10,172 nt of DNA from a bacterium. Lineage in GTDB: Bacteria; Planctomycetota; Planctomycetia; Pirellulales; Pirellulaceae. Below are positions 1-8,400 of this stretch, piece by piece. Within the stretch, counting starts at the first letter, position 1. Every line of letters begins with the position of its first letter. The stretch spans positions 1 to 10,172 of the forward strand of contig JAUIHJ010000257.1 in NCBI GenBank assembly GCA_030432015.1. Direction: 5' to 3'. The notes beneath the pieces were generated by a model. It was not told where the DNA came from and made no database searches. It saw only the letters and a program-made list of their open reading frames with translations. A program made the translations under genes and the position numbers.

Positions 1-205
1 GCATTTCGCGCCATCTGAGCGTCGCGACAACTGTGTACTCGCCGACCGACTCGATCAACATCGTGAACACCGCCGCGCCCAGCCCAGCGAAAATGCCAAT
101 AAAGACGGAGAGGATCACGGTCAGCGACAGCGCATCGCGCTGCTGCAGAATCTTGAACCACCCGGTGACGGTTTTTCCAAACTTGACAAAGCGTTTGCGA
201 ATCAT
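1..205 (-). CDS. Probable ClC-type chloride channel/antiporter, N-terminal fragment (runs off left edge)
   Basis: Only the first 68 codons lie in the window, and they are open from ATG at 205 to the left edge. The start reads MIRKRFVKFGKTVTGW, a basic cytoplasmic stretch. It is followed by a hydrophobic helix around residues 29-52 containing IGIFAGLGAAVF and then LIESVGEY. The pattern of small glycines followed by 'AVF..LIE' is what the first membrane helix of ClC chloride channels/transporters looks like; those proteins pass or exchange chloride across the membrane. The selectivity motifs lie outside the window, so the family call rests on this one helix. The ATG is 17 bp after the stop of the GH10-like gene. 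An in-frame GTG at 226-224 overlaps that gene's ATG-TGA end and is an alternative start, so the two genes are probably co-transcribed. Another polytopic membrane protein is possible. Confidence 0.55.
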   Translation of the reverse strand, partial: MIRKRFVKFGKTVTGWFKILQQRDALSLTVILSVFIGIFAGLGAAVFTMLIESVGEYTVVATLRWREM

Positions 206-222
206 CGCCGGTGGGTTATCTC

Positions 223-1716
223 TCACATTAAGTGTTGCTTGCGCAGCGACGCAATCGTGGCAAGAACGGGTTTCGCTAATCCCTGGCCGTCAAACATGCC
301 GCCGTGGGCAAACTCACATGGCGCTTCATCGCTGAGCTGATTCCAAATCACGCCTTGGACAAACGGCTTGGCGATCAACAGCGACAGCAGTTGTTCCGCG
401 AGTTCCTGCTGCGACTCGGGCCCTGCCCCACCGGCGAACCCCGGCAACGTCTGAAACTTCGAGCTGGGATCCCCCCCTTCGCAGCCGCTGGGAATCGTCA
501 GGTAGACGACCAGGGGCAATCCCAACACGCTCCAGCGGTCAATCTGCTGACTGATCGCCAACACGTCTCGGGGGAGTGTTCCACCCGGCCAGTACCCCAG
601 ATTCAGTTCGAGCCCGATTCCGGCGACGCCCAATTCGGCGCGAACCAGCGAGTCGCCAAAATGGAGTGGCGAGAGGTCTGTGTCGTCGGCTGCCAGATAT
701 TCTGCCCAAGGACGATCGACGGAAATGATGGCGGGCGACGAGGGATCTTCGCGACGAACCTCTTCGATTGCTGCCACAACGAGCCGCAGAGTCTGCTCTT
801 CGGTCAAGGAGATCGTACCACCGACATTCATCCGCGCCGCACAATTCCAAACCTGCACTCGACCGCGGTAACGCTGCACGACCGCTTGGATGAACTGCCG
901 GATGTACGATTGGAGCTGCTCGAAATCATCCGCCCACAGCGCCAGCCACTCCGGTAAGTGTTCGGTGTCAATCTGTAGAAGTGGACCCGCAATCACGCGC
1001 AAATTATGCTGCTGGCACCACGCCACCTGCGCATCCAGGGCATCCCATTCGAACTTTCCCGCCGAAGGTTCCAGATCACGCCAGCGCACGCTGACCGCCG
1101 CAGAGTTGGCGGCATCGAGGTAGGAATTCGCAATCCGATTCGCAGGAACTTCGGGGCCCAGCACGGCGCCCAACATGGTCGGGAGCCGTGACACCTGTTC
1201 ATGCCGCGCCGCGAACGCCTGGCTCGTATACAACGTCGCTAACCGTGCACCCGCTTCCAGACCAAGCTTGATCGCATTGGTCGAGGATTCCAGACGCTGA
1301 TGATCGTCCGACTGACCGACAACCGCTTCGATCAAGGCGGCCGACGCCCGCCCGACATCCGCACGAAAGTCATCCGGCAACTGCAACCCGGCAGCCTCCC
1401 AATCGGCAACCTGATTGCGTAAGCGATTGACCACACCCCGGGCCAATTCCAAGTCGAGAAGATAGTGCTTTTCGCGTTCCATCAAACTGGCGGTCGCCAG
1501 CGTGAGTTCCCCAAAACCGTCAACCCGCCACGGGATGTACAGGTTGCCTGACTCATCTTCCGTGCGTTCAAGCGTGAATTCACGGCTAAGATCGCGGTCG
1601 ACCCAGCGCTTGCTGCCGCGCCAGGGAACCCACTCCATTCCGGCCAGATAGGCGCGCTCGAACGCGTCATCTGGCACGCGACTCTGATGCGCCACGAGAA
1701 ATCGCATTTGGCCCAT
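223..1716 (-). CDS. GH10-fold (xylanase-like) protein lacking both catalytic glutamates
   Basis: A 497-residue protein with no clear signal peptide. Residues 1 to about 185 form a region I cannot assign. From about residue 190 the protein follows glycoside hydrolase family 10 (endo-1,4-beta-xylanase) TIM-barrel landmarks. WRDLEPSAGKFEWDALD (212-228) matches the 'W..iEp..G.f.f..aD' strand. RVQVWNCAARMN (286-297) falls where xylanases have 'WDVVNE'. GVAGIGLELNL (363-373) matches 'GiGlQsH', LGLPLVVYLTIPS (398-410) falls at 'lglpv.iTELD', and GVIWNQLSDE (455-464) matches 'gv..W.l.D', before a KP-containing end. By eye the acid/base Glu is Arg295 and the nucleophile Glu is Leu406; their spacing (111) is near the usual 100-110. 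Hydrolysis by the normal GH10 mechanism is therefore unlikely, and a sugar-binding or structural role is an inference. The longest open frame begins at GTG 1761, but ATG 1716 has a GGAG site upstream. It lies just before the ClC-like gene. Confidence 0.7.
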   Translation of the reverse strand: MGQMRFLVAHQSRVPDDAFERAYLAGMEWVPWRGSKRWVDRDLSREFTLERTEDESGNLYIPWRVDGFGELTLATASLMEREKHYLLDLELARGVVNRLRNQVADWEAAGLQLPDDFRADVGRASAALIEAVVGQSDDHQRLESSTNAIKLGLEAGARLATLYTSQAFAARHEQVSRLPTMLGAVLGPEVPANRIANSYLDAANSAAVSVRWRDLEPSAGKFEWDALDAQVAWCQQHNLRVIAGPLLQIDTEHLPEWLALWADDFEQLQSYIRQFIQAVVQRYRGRVQVWNCAARMNVGGTISLTEEQTLRLVVAAIEEVRREDPSSPAIISVDRPWAEYLAADDTDLSPLHFGDSLVRAELGVAGIGLELNLGYWPGGTLPRDVLAISQQIDRWSVLGLPLVVYLTIPSGCEGGDPSSKFQTLPGFAGGAGPESQQELAEQLLSLLIAKPFVQGVIWNQLSDEAPCEFAHGGMFDGQGLAKPVLATIASLRKQHLM

Positions 1717-1727
1717 GGTGATGGTAT

Positions 1728-1731
1728 CTCC
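1728..1731 (-). promoter_or_regulatory. Ribosome binding site deciding the start of the GH10-like gene
   Basis: GGAG on the minus strand sits 11 nt before ATG 1716. The spacing is a little long. It favours ATG 1716 over the in-frame GTG at 1761, which has no comparable site. Confidence 0.45.
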
Positions 1732-1782
1732 AGCCCTCTCCTGTGGCCATAGCAGCGTCACTGTCGCCTGGGGAATTAGGCG

Positions 1783-1811
1783 AGTCTACCTCAGGTTCGC
1801 CGCCGATTCAA
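1783..1811 (-). promoter_or_regulatory. Predicted sigma70-type promoter for the GH10-like/ClC genes
   Basis: On the minus strand, TTGAAT (1811-1806) is followed by a 17-nt spacer and TAGACT (1788-1783). Each hexamer matches the consensus at four of six positions. It would start transcription near 1776, about 60 nt before ATG 1716. Its location in the 276-bp gap after the MFS gene suggests the GH10-like and ClC-like genes form their own unit. Chance matches of this quality are common, so it is only a candidate. Confidence 0.3.
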
Positions 1812-1992
1812 CAACCCGCAGAGAGTTGGCGCGGCACAAGACGGTGGCGACGGACGACTGCTGCGGCCTTCCGCAGGTGGCTCGTTGCGCAACTTGGACG
1901 CGCGCCGGCGAGTGTGCCAGCAAATGCGAACTCACCTGCATGCGTGCGGTGTTTATATTTTGGCGAATCGCGATGACCCGGGCGCCGCCCAA

Positions 1993-3600
1993 CTACGCTT
2001 GCCCAGAGGTCGGTCCCTGTTCGCCGTCTTCGAAGGCCTCTTCCGCGGACGGCTTGTGCTCGGTCACGTGAGTCTCGCCGGATTCGTCGATTTCGACCGT
2101 TTTGTAGCCACCCTGCAGTTTGAAGTAGAAGACCAGCATCAGGTAGCCGCAGAACATGATCGCGGGAACGGCGGCCGTCCATTTCAACGCCATTCGGCCG
2201 CCATAAATCCCGGCTTCCTCGACGGGGTCATGATCCGTCTCCATATTGGGCTGGCCAGTTTCGTCCCACCATTGCTTCAGTGCGACCAGGCCAGCGGGGA
2301 CCGGGTCACCCCCATCCTGGGCACGCTGGTCGAAGATGGAATAGTCACTGTTGAGCGTGGCCGCTGGTGACTCTTTGTCGAGGATGACGCCAACCTTCTG
2401 ACCATCAAGTCCCTTGACCTTGGGGAACAGCAGGAAACCGCTTTCTCCGGCCGCGGAGTAACGATCATAGGTCTCCGGATGGCTCTCCCTGAGTTGCGTG
2501 GAGGCGTTTAGGTCCTGCTTGTAGCCGATTCCGGGGCCGCCCAGGAATCCGGCCGAGAGCATCCCAATCCCGCCGATCGCCCCCATTGTGATGGCACCGC
2601 CACGGGGGAAACGCTCGCCGACAATCCCGAGCATCGTCGGCCAGAGGAACGTCTTACCAACCCCATAAATCGTGACGGCAATCCAGATCATCCCGGACGA
2701 TTCGCCGCGGCTCAACAGCAACAGCCCGACACACCCCAACACGCTACTCATGCAGAGCAAACCAAGCGGATTGATCCGCTCGACAATCGGGCCGGCGAAG
2801 AAACGCAAGATAAACATGATGCTCGACGCGTACACAAACAGCATCAACCCCTGCCCAGTCAGGATTGACTCAGTGATGTTTGAGATCCAACTGTCGGTTC
2901 CCAGTTCGACATAGCCAACACAGGCGTGCAACAGGAGCAGCATCAGGAGCAGCGGCGAAGCAAATTCCGCAAGCATGGTCGCAAACGAGAGGCCCGCTTT
3001 CTTGGCATCCGAATCGGGAAACGGCTCCTTGAGCACAATAAATCCGTACCACAGCACCGGCAACACGTACAGACAAAGCGGAATCTCCCAGCGTACTCGC
3101 CCGATCAACACGGCACCCAACAGTCCGCCGACGATCAGGCCGCCGGGCCAGCCAGCGTGCAAGATATTGAGATAGTGCGTCTTCTTTTCGGTATAGAGGT
3201 TGGCGATCAGGGGATTGATTACGGCCTCGCACAGACCGTTGGCAATCGCGAAGACAAACATGCCCAGGTACAGACACCAGAATGCCGCGTCTTTTCCCAG
3301 GGCGTCAAAGACCGGGGTGGCAGCCAACGTCATGACCACCGAAACAAGGTGGAGCAAGGCGGCCAGCAACATGATTGGCTTATAACCGACACGATCCGTG
3401 ATCAAGCTGGCACCCATGATCACGATCCCGAAGCCGACAAGTCCGCCACCGGTGATCGTACCGAGTTCCATCTGGGTGAAACCAAACTGCGAACCCCAGT
3501 CGCGAAGAATGCCGCCCCGAACCGCAAAGCCCATCCCGGCCGCGATCAACGTCAAGAAACTGGCCCACATAAGTTTGCCGCGATTGGATGGTGCCGCCAT
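1993..3600 (-). CDS. MFS permease, FHS/sugar-symporter-like, with a ~110-residue insert before TM12
   Basis: A 535-residue inner-membrane transporter of the major facilitator superfamily. I count twelve hydrophobic segments, roughly at 11-30, 47-67, 76-96, 107-127, 148-166, 171-190, 216-234, 251-270, 278-296, 303-325, 337-357 and 471-494. MFS motif A is clear between TM2 and TM3 as GASLITDRVGYK (63-74). GLCEAVINPLIANL (122-135) and LNILHAGWPGG (144-154) resemble the 'E..aNP' and 'LN..q.f...G' blocks of the fucose/galactose/glucose:H+ symporter branch, so a sugar or similar small substrate is likely but not proven. Residues about 361-469 form a hydrophilic insert in what should be the periplasmic TM11-TM12 loop. 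The C-terminal tail after TM12 is acidic. An in-frame GTG lies at 3612, but GGAG six nt before ATG 3600 marks the real start. It is transcribed divergently from the GT-C gene. Confidence 0.88.
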   Translation of the reverse strand: MAAPSNRGKLMWASFLTLIAAGMGFAVRGGILRDWGSQFGFTQMELGTITGGGLVGFGIVIMGASLITDRVGYKPIMLLAALLHLVSVVMTLAATPVFDALGKDAAFWCLYLGMFVFAIANGLCEAVINPLIANLYTEKKTHYLNILHAGWPGGLIVGGLLGAVLIGRVRWEIPLCLYVLPVLWYGFIVLKEPFPDSDAKKAGLSFATMLAEFASPLLLMLLLLHACVGYVELGTDSWISNITESILTGQGLMLFVYASSIMFILRFFAGPIVERINPLGLLCMSSVLGCVGLLLLSRGESSGMIWIAVTIYGVGKTFLWPTMLGIVGERFPRGGAITMGAIGGIGMLSAGFLGGPGIGYKQDLNASTQLRESHPETYDRYSAAGESGFLLFPKVKGLDGQKVGVILDKESPAATLNSDYSIFDQRAQDGGDPVPAGLVALKQWWDETGQPNMETDHDPVEEAGIYGGRMALKWTAAVPAIMFCGYLMLVFYFKLQGGYKTVEIDESGETHVTEHKPSAEEAFEDGEQGPTSGQA

Positions 3601-3606
3601 GAAAAT

Positions 3607-3610
3607 CTCC
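3607..3610 (-). promoter_or_regulatory. Ribosome binding site deciding the start of the MFS gene
   Basis: GGAG on the minus strand is separated by six nt from ATG 3600, an ideal distance. It overlaps the in-frame GTG codon region at 3612, which argues that the longer version is not used. Confidence 0.6.
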
Positions 3611-3783
3611 ACTGCCTAGCGTTGGTTGGATGAGGTCACATTTCGCTGAAGCAACTGACTGGGCCTGCTTCGACGGAACCGGGTTTGCCCGCCAGCGATG
3701 CCAGCACTGCCCCCAGCGTTCGAGGGCTTTCTTCGCGGAGCACGACACGTCAACTGCGCCCGTCCGCCACAGGTAAGCTCACG

Positions 3784-3811
3784 AGTATACCGCGTGCTAG
3801 CCCCAAGTAAA
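3784..3811 (-). promoter_or_regulatory. Predicted promoter for the MFS permease gene
   Basis: On the minus strand, TTTACT (3811-3806) is followed by a 16-nt spacer and TATACT (3789-3784). The -10 matches the consensus at five of six positions and the -35 at four of six. It would start near 3777 and leave a leader of about 177 nt before ATG 3600. The segment is locally AT-richer than its surroundings, which supports a promoter. Confidence 0.4.
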
Positions 3812-3906
3812 TACAGTCGCGGATTGGCTTTGGGGCGAACGCGTCCGCATGATCCGCCCCCGATCGTCCGGCGATTCCCTCCCTGCCCCCCCAATTGCTA
3901 GATCTA

Positions 3907-3936
3907 TTGACGCCCTGCCCCACCGCAAACTACGAT
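3907..3936 (+). promoter_or_regulatory. Predicted promoter for the GT-C glycosyltransferase gene
   Basis: TTGACG (3907-3912) matches the -35 consensus at five of six positions. An 18-nt spacer leads to TACGAT (3931-3936), four of six. The expected transcription start near 3943 leaves a leader of about 20 nt with the Shine-Dalgarno site at 3953-3959. If real, it excludes the longer reading frame from TTG 3895. Confidence 0.4.
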
Positions 3937-3952
3937 TCCCCGCCATTTTCTC

Positions 3953-3959
3953 GGAAGGA
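3953..3959 (+). promoter_or_regulatory. Ribosome binding site deciding a GTG start
   Basis: GGAAGGA lies four nt before GTG 3964. No comparable site precedes the far-upstream in-frame TTG at 3895, so it fixes the start of the glycosyltransferase gene. Confidence 0.6.
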
Positions 3960-3963
3960 CAAC

Positions 3964-5313
3964 GTGAACCGGAGCATCAGTGAAACTCTGAAGAACCAAA
4001 CCTCGGTGCTGATCCTGATCCTGGCGATCGCCTTGCTGATCCGGATGGGCGCCGCGTACTGGTGGCAGGCGCGGTTGCCCGACGCCAGGGCGTTTGCCTA
4101 CGGCGACAGCACGAGCTACTGGGTATTGGCCCAACACATCGTACGCGGTGAACCATACCGCTATGGAATCGACCAGTCTCCCGCTTTTCGAACCCCAGGA
4201 TACCCGCTGTTGCTGGCAGGATTGTTTTGCATCACCGGCGACGACGCACCGGTCATCTGGGCTCGTCTACTGGGTGCAGTGTTTGGCACCGCAACGGTGG
4301 GAGGCGTATTTTGTTTGACCAGTCAACTTTTCGACACGCGCACAGCGCTGGTCGCCGGCCTCTGGGCCGCGGTCTACCCCGGCGCGATCGGGATGAGCGT
4401 CTTCGTGTTAAGCGAAGCACCGTTCTGCCTGGCGCTGATGGGACAATTAATCTGTTGGGTAAGACTTGCCCGGCAGACTCAACGCCCGTCCGCGGACGCA
4501 CAGTCGACGCCGGACGCGTCGAGATCCGGACGCGCGGCCATCGGTTGGGCACTCGCCATTGGCGTTGTGGCCGGGTTGGCGACACTGATTCGCCCCAGTT
4601 GGCTGTTGTTCACGCCATTTGCGTTGGGTGCGGGCGTGCTGTGGGGACGCTACACGCGCCAGGACTTGATCCACGCCGCAGTGATCCTGATGGCATTTGC
4701 CTTGACGATGTCTCCCTGGTGGATCCGCAACTACCGCGTCACCGGCCACCTGGTGGTGACGACGCTGCAAATGGGAGCCAGCCTCTACGACGGCCTCAGC
4801 CCCACGGCGACCGGCGCCAGCGACATGCGATTCGTCGCAAAATTTCATCAAGCGCAGCAACAAGCCGACGCTGCCGCGCCGAGCGCTCCCGCCGGTTCGT
4901 TCGCCCATCGACTGGATGGACGAATGCGTACGGCGGCCATCGACTGGGCCCGGAAGCATCCGCGCGAGGTCGGACGCCTCATGCTGGTCAAGCTGGGCCG
5001 CATGTGGAGCCCCCTGCCCAACGCGGCGGAAATGCAAAGCTGGACATTCCGAATGTTGATTCTCTTGGGCTACGTGCCGTTGATCGGCTGCGCGGTCTGG
5101 GGCGCCGTACGGTACGTGCCGCGCGGCTGGCCTTTCGCAATCTGCCTTCTGCCTGCCATCTATTTCAGTTGCCTGCACATGATCTTTGTAAGTTCCATCC
5201 GGTATCGCCAACCTGCCATGCTGCCCTTGATTGTCCTGGCCGCGGCCGCGATCTGCGTTTGGATTCCCTCAGCCATCAGCACCTCGACACGCAGCGAGAA
5301 ACAGACGGCATAA
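3964..5313 (+). CDS. Polytopic GT-C family glycosyltransferase (GT39/ArnT/PMT-like)
   Basis: A 449-residue integral membrane protein starting at GTG 3964. A first membrane helix at about 14-34 is followed by a periplasmic loop with FAYGDSTSYWVLAQ (44-57). Its Asp48 occupies the place of the conserved acidic loop-1 residue of GT-C enzymes, which move a sugar from a lipid-phosphate donor to an acceptor outside the cytoplasmic membrane. AFRTPGYPLLLAG (74-86), TLIRPSWLLF (207-216), SPWWIRNYRVTG (250-261) and the terminal SIRYRQPAMLPL (411-422) are the other usual landmarks of planctomycete and proteobacterial members annotated as family 39. Further hydrophobic segments lie near 102-122, 127-165, 192-230, 236-254, 364-383, 389-410 and 418-436. 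Donor and acceptor cannot be told from sequence; glycan, lipid or protein acceptors are all possible. An AsmA-like gene follows 129 bp downstream on the same strand. Confidence 0.78.
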   Translation: MNRSISETLKNQTSVLILILAIALLIRMGAAYWWQARLPDARAFAYGDSTSYWVLAQHIVRGEPYRYGIDQSPAFRTPGYPLLLAGLFCITGDDAPVIWARLLGAVFGTATVGGVFCLTSQLFDTRTALVAGLWAAVYPGAIGMSVFVLSEAPFCLALMGQLICWVRLARQTQRPSADAQSTPDASRSGRAAIGWALAIGVVAGLATLIRPSWLLFTPFALGAGVLWGRYTRQDLIHAAVILMAFALTMSPWWIRNYRVTGHLVVTTLQMGASLYDGLSPTATGASDMRFVAKFHQAQQQADAAAPSAPAGSFAHRLDGRMRTAAIDWARKHPREVGRLMLVKLGRMWSPLPNAAEMQSWTFRMLILLGYVPLIGCAVWGAVRYVPRGWPFAICLLPAIYFSCLHMIFVSSIRYRQPAMLPLIVLAAAAICVWIPSAISTSTRSEKQTA

Positions 5314-5442
5314 CGCCCGTGCCCCGGTAAGCAGGCATTCACACGACTCCGAAAAACTCCAGCCTCACAACGATTTTTTGCCCGCGGTGACGGGCGCCAG
5401 AAGGTCGAGTACTACGACCGACAGACGGCAACGACTTCAAGA

Positions 5443-8400
5443 ATGTCGCTCTTGCGGCGTCATTTTCACAAACTCAAATTCAAACCCAAATTCCAACTCG
5501 CCAGCGAAGACCGACCATCGATGGTGCCGCCACGACAACCTGACGAACGTCGCCCGCAGGCCAAAAGCCTGCTGGCTGACTTCGTGCGCTGGCTCCTCTC
5601 GATCAGCCTCATCACGGGGGTCGTCGTGGCGATTGTCATCATCTTCGTCCAGGCGCGCCTGGATGAGGAGATTCGTGCCCACCTCGAGCGAAAATTTCAG
5701 TCCAGCTATTCCGACTTGATCGTGACGATCGCTTCGGCGCGGCGAATCGAAGGACACGGCATCGAAGTTCGCGGGATCTCCATCTCCGAAGTCGACCAGT
5801 TTGACAAAACCAATCTGCTGTTCTTTGCCGAAGAGCTGTTCGTCAAGTGCGACGCAACGCTCGCCGAGATCGCCCGCGGCAAACCGCGCGTCAAGCAGTT
5901 GATCCTCCGCCGACCGATCATCCAAGCCACGCGCCGCCCCGATGGAAGCTGGAACACCAGCCAGCTCTTTCCACTGCCAAAGTTTGGCGACCGTCCACCG
6001 CCGTCGACCATTCAAGAAGGTACCCTGGAACTGATCGACGCCACCGCGGGAGGGCCCCGGCGGCTGACGATGCGAAATATCGACTTGACGCTGACCCCGG
6101 TTCGCCAGCCAGCGTCAAGCCCGGAAAGCCCGCCGCCAACGGCGGTCGGATCGGCCATGCGAGCCCAAGGCAGCTTCAGCAGCGACCATTGCAAACGGGT
6201 GCTGGTCGATGGGCAGTTTAGTCTCGATTCGCCCGAGTGGGGCGCGCAGGGCTCCATCGAGCAATTACGCCTGTCACCGGCGTTGATTGCCTCCCTGCCG
6301 CTCGAATATGCCGACAAACTCAAAACGATTGAAGCGGCGCGGGGAATGGCCAGTCTGACATTTAAGGTGGCACGGCAGGAGACCGCCCCCGCCAAGCTGC
6401 GTTTCCAGACGCACGGCACGTTTACCGGGCGGATCGAAGACGCGCGCCTGCCCCGGCCGCTCGAGCATGTCGGGGCGGAATTCTACTGCGACGACCAGCA
6501 GTTGCAGATCCAACGGTTGGTTGCCGCCTCGGGCGAAACGCGTCTGGAGGCTTCGTACCGCATGGACGGATGGCTCCCGACCAGCCGGAGGATTCTTGAG
6601 ATCAAGGCCAAGAAGTTCGCTTTTGATCGTGGCCTGAACGCCGCGTTGCCCCTTCAATGGCGCCAGATCTGGAACAAGTTCCAACCCGAAGGGCTTGTCG
6701 ACCTGGACCTGCTGCTGCACTTTAATGGCTCGCGGTGGGTGCCTGTGATCACCGCCGACTTTGTCGAAATGTCGTTCGCTTACGAGCAGTTCCCGTACCG
6801 TCTGCGACGCTGCCGGGGGCGCGTCCATTTCGAGAATGAAGAACTGGTACTCGACAACCTGCAAGCCAGCGCCAGTGGACGGCGCGTGTCGATCAACGGC
6901 CGCATCATTCGTCCCGGCCCCGAATTCACGGGTTGGGTCGAACTGTCCGCCGACGAGCCGCTGGACATTGACGAGCAACTGATTGCGGCCATGAGCGGCA
7001 AGTCACAGGAGTTTGTCCGCTCGCTGGCACCACACGGCGAGATCACCGCCTGGGGTCGTCTCGAACGCAACGACCCGCGCGTCCCCCCGACCAAACGCTA
7101 TGACATCGGACTGCGAGGCTGCTCGATTAAGTACGATCGCTTTCCTTATCCCATTTACGATATCAACGGCAACCTCAGCGTTGTGGATGACGAGATCACG
7201 TTCTCGGACCTCCAGGGCAAGAACGATAGCGGCTTCATTCGGTGCCAGGGCAAGTGGAGTTGCAACGCGGGAGATGGCTCGCAACTGAAGATGCGTTTCA
7301 ACTGCACGGACGTCCCCTTGGAAGAAGAACTTCGGCATGCCCTGAATCCCAATGTCCAAAACATGTGGACGAAGTTACGACCACGCGGCACGATCGACCA
7401 CCTGCAAATCGACCTCACGTATGCCACCGACCAAGGCCTCTCCGTCGCCGTGTCGGCAGAGAAATTCCGTCGCGAACAACAGGTCGACGGCCGCAGCATC
7501 ACAATCCGCCCCGACTGGTTCGCCTATCAACTGGACGACGTGACGGGACGGATCTACTTCCAGGACGGGGTCGTCGAGCTCGAAAAATTGCACGCGCGGC
7601 ACGGCGTCACCGAAGTGCGTCTTGGCGGACAGGTGGTGACCAAGCAAGGGGATTGGCGGGTTCAGCTTTCCGATTTCCATGTCTCGCGACTGCACACCAC
7701 GCACGAACTTTGCGCCGCCCTGCCACCGGCGCTGGGCAGCGCATTGACCAAACTGAACCTGACCGGCCCCGTCAGCATCAGCGGCTTGCTGCAGCTCGAA
7801 GGCAGCACCGACTCCTCGTCACCAGCGAGCGCCGGCTGGAACCTAGAATTTGACGTGGAAGACGGCAATCTGGCCTGTGGACTGAAGATCGAGCATCTAC
7901 GCGGCGGCCTGACGTTGCTGGGAAATTACCAGGATGGACAGGTTGCCAGCAGCGGAAACCTGGCGATCGAGTCGTTGATCTACAAAGGGGTCCAACTATC
8001 CCGTGTCCGTGGTCCGCTGAGCATTGATGGACAGCAAATCGTCTTCGGCAAACATGCCAAAGTACCGCGAGGAACGCCACCGCGTCCCATCTACGCCGCC
8101 GTATTCGACGGCACCTTAGCCAGTAACGCCCACATCTGGTATCGCGACAACGGCCGCTTCGAGCTGGATGCGAAACTACAGGAAGCCAATCTGACGACCA
8201 TCTCCAAAGAAGCCACCACGCGTGGGCTGGATATCTCTGGCAAGACGTTTGCCGACGTCTATCTGGAAGGCAACAGCCACGGGATGCACGCCTTGCGAGG
8301 TCATGGCACCGTCGAATTGCGGGATGCCGACATCTACGAATTCCCAATCCTCGTCGAGATGCTGGCCTTTCTCTCCCTAAGGCGTCCCGATCGGGTCGGT

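Larger units (their letters stand above)
3601..3963. other. Divergent intergenic region between the MFS and glycosyltransferase genes
   Basis: These 363 bp separate two divergently transcribed genes. Candidate promoters lie at 3784-3811 (minus) and 3907-3936 (plus). Open frames across it use rare starts, lack ribosome sites and have Arg/Pro-rich composition, so I see no convincing gene. The segment 3601-3777 would be the transcribed leader of the MFS gene. I looked for a known riboswitch or attenuator pattern in it and recognised none. Confidence 0.6.

Noticed and set aside
1840..1925. Segment with GGTGGCTCGTTGCGC-like sequence, considered as a tRNA.
   Set aside because: No acceptor stem, anticodon arm or TTCGA-type T-loop can be paired at tRNA spacing.
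1981..1992. GGGC/GCCC short inverted repeat just after the MFS stop.
   Set aside because: It has a four-base-pair stem with no T-run, too weak to call a terminator in GC-rich DNA.
1808..2182. Open frames in the gap between the MFS and GH10-like genes.
   Set aside because: They are Arg-rich, overlap the MFS gene end, have no ribosome site and match nothing recognisable.
2926..3633. Long open frame (235 codons) on the plus strand opposite the MFS gene.
   Set aside because: It is antisense to a clear transporter, has Gln/Arg/His-rich composition typical of reverse reading of GC-rich codons, and shows no family motif.
3895..3963. N-terminal extension of the glycosyltransferase from TTG 3895.
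   Set aside because: It has no ribosome site, is unlike a leader peptide, and crosses a predicted promoter; GTG 3964 has a good Shine-Dalgarno site.
4227..5330. Long open frame (367 codons) on the plus strand in another frame of the glycosyltransferase gene.
   Set aside because: It is Arg/Pro/Gly-rich with no hydrophobic pattern, while the overlapping frame shows clear GT-C motifs and membrane helices.
5374..5395. T-run (5374-5379) next to a hairpin GCCCG/CGGGC (5380-5384 and 5391-5395), possible terminator after the glycosyltransferase gene.
   Set aside because: On the plus strand the T-run comes before the hairpin, and on the minus strand the hairpin is followed by A residues, so neither orientation gives an intrinsic terminator.
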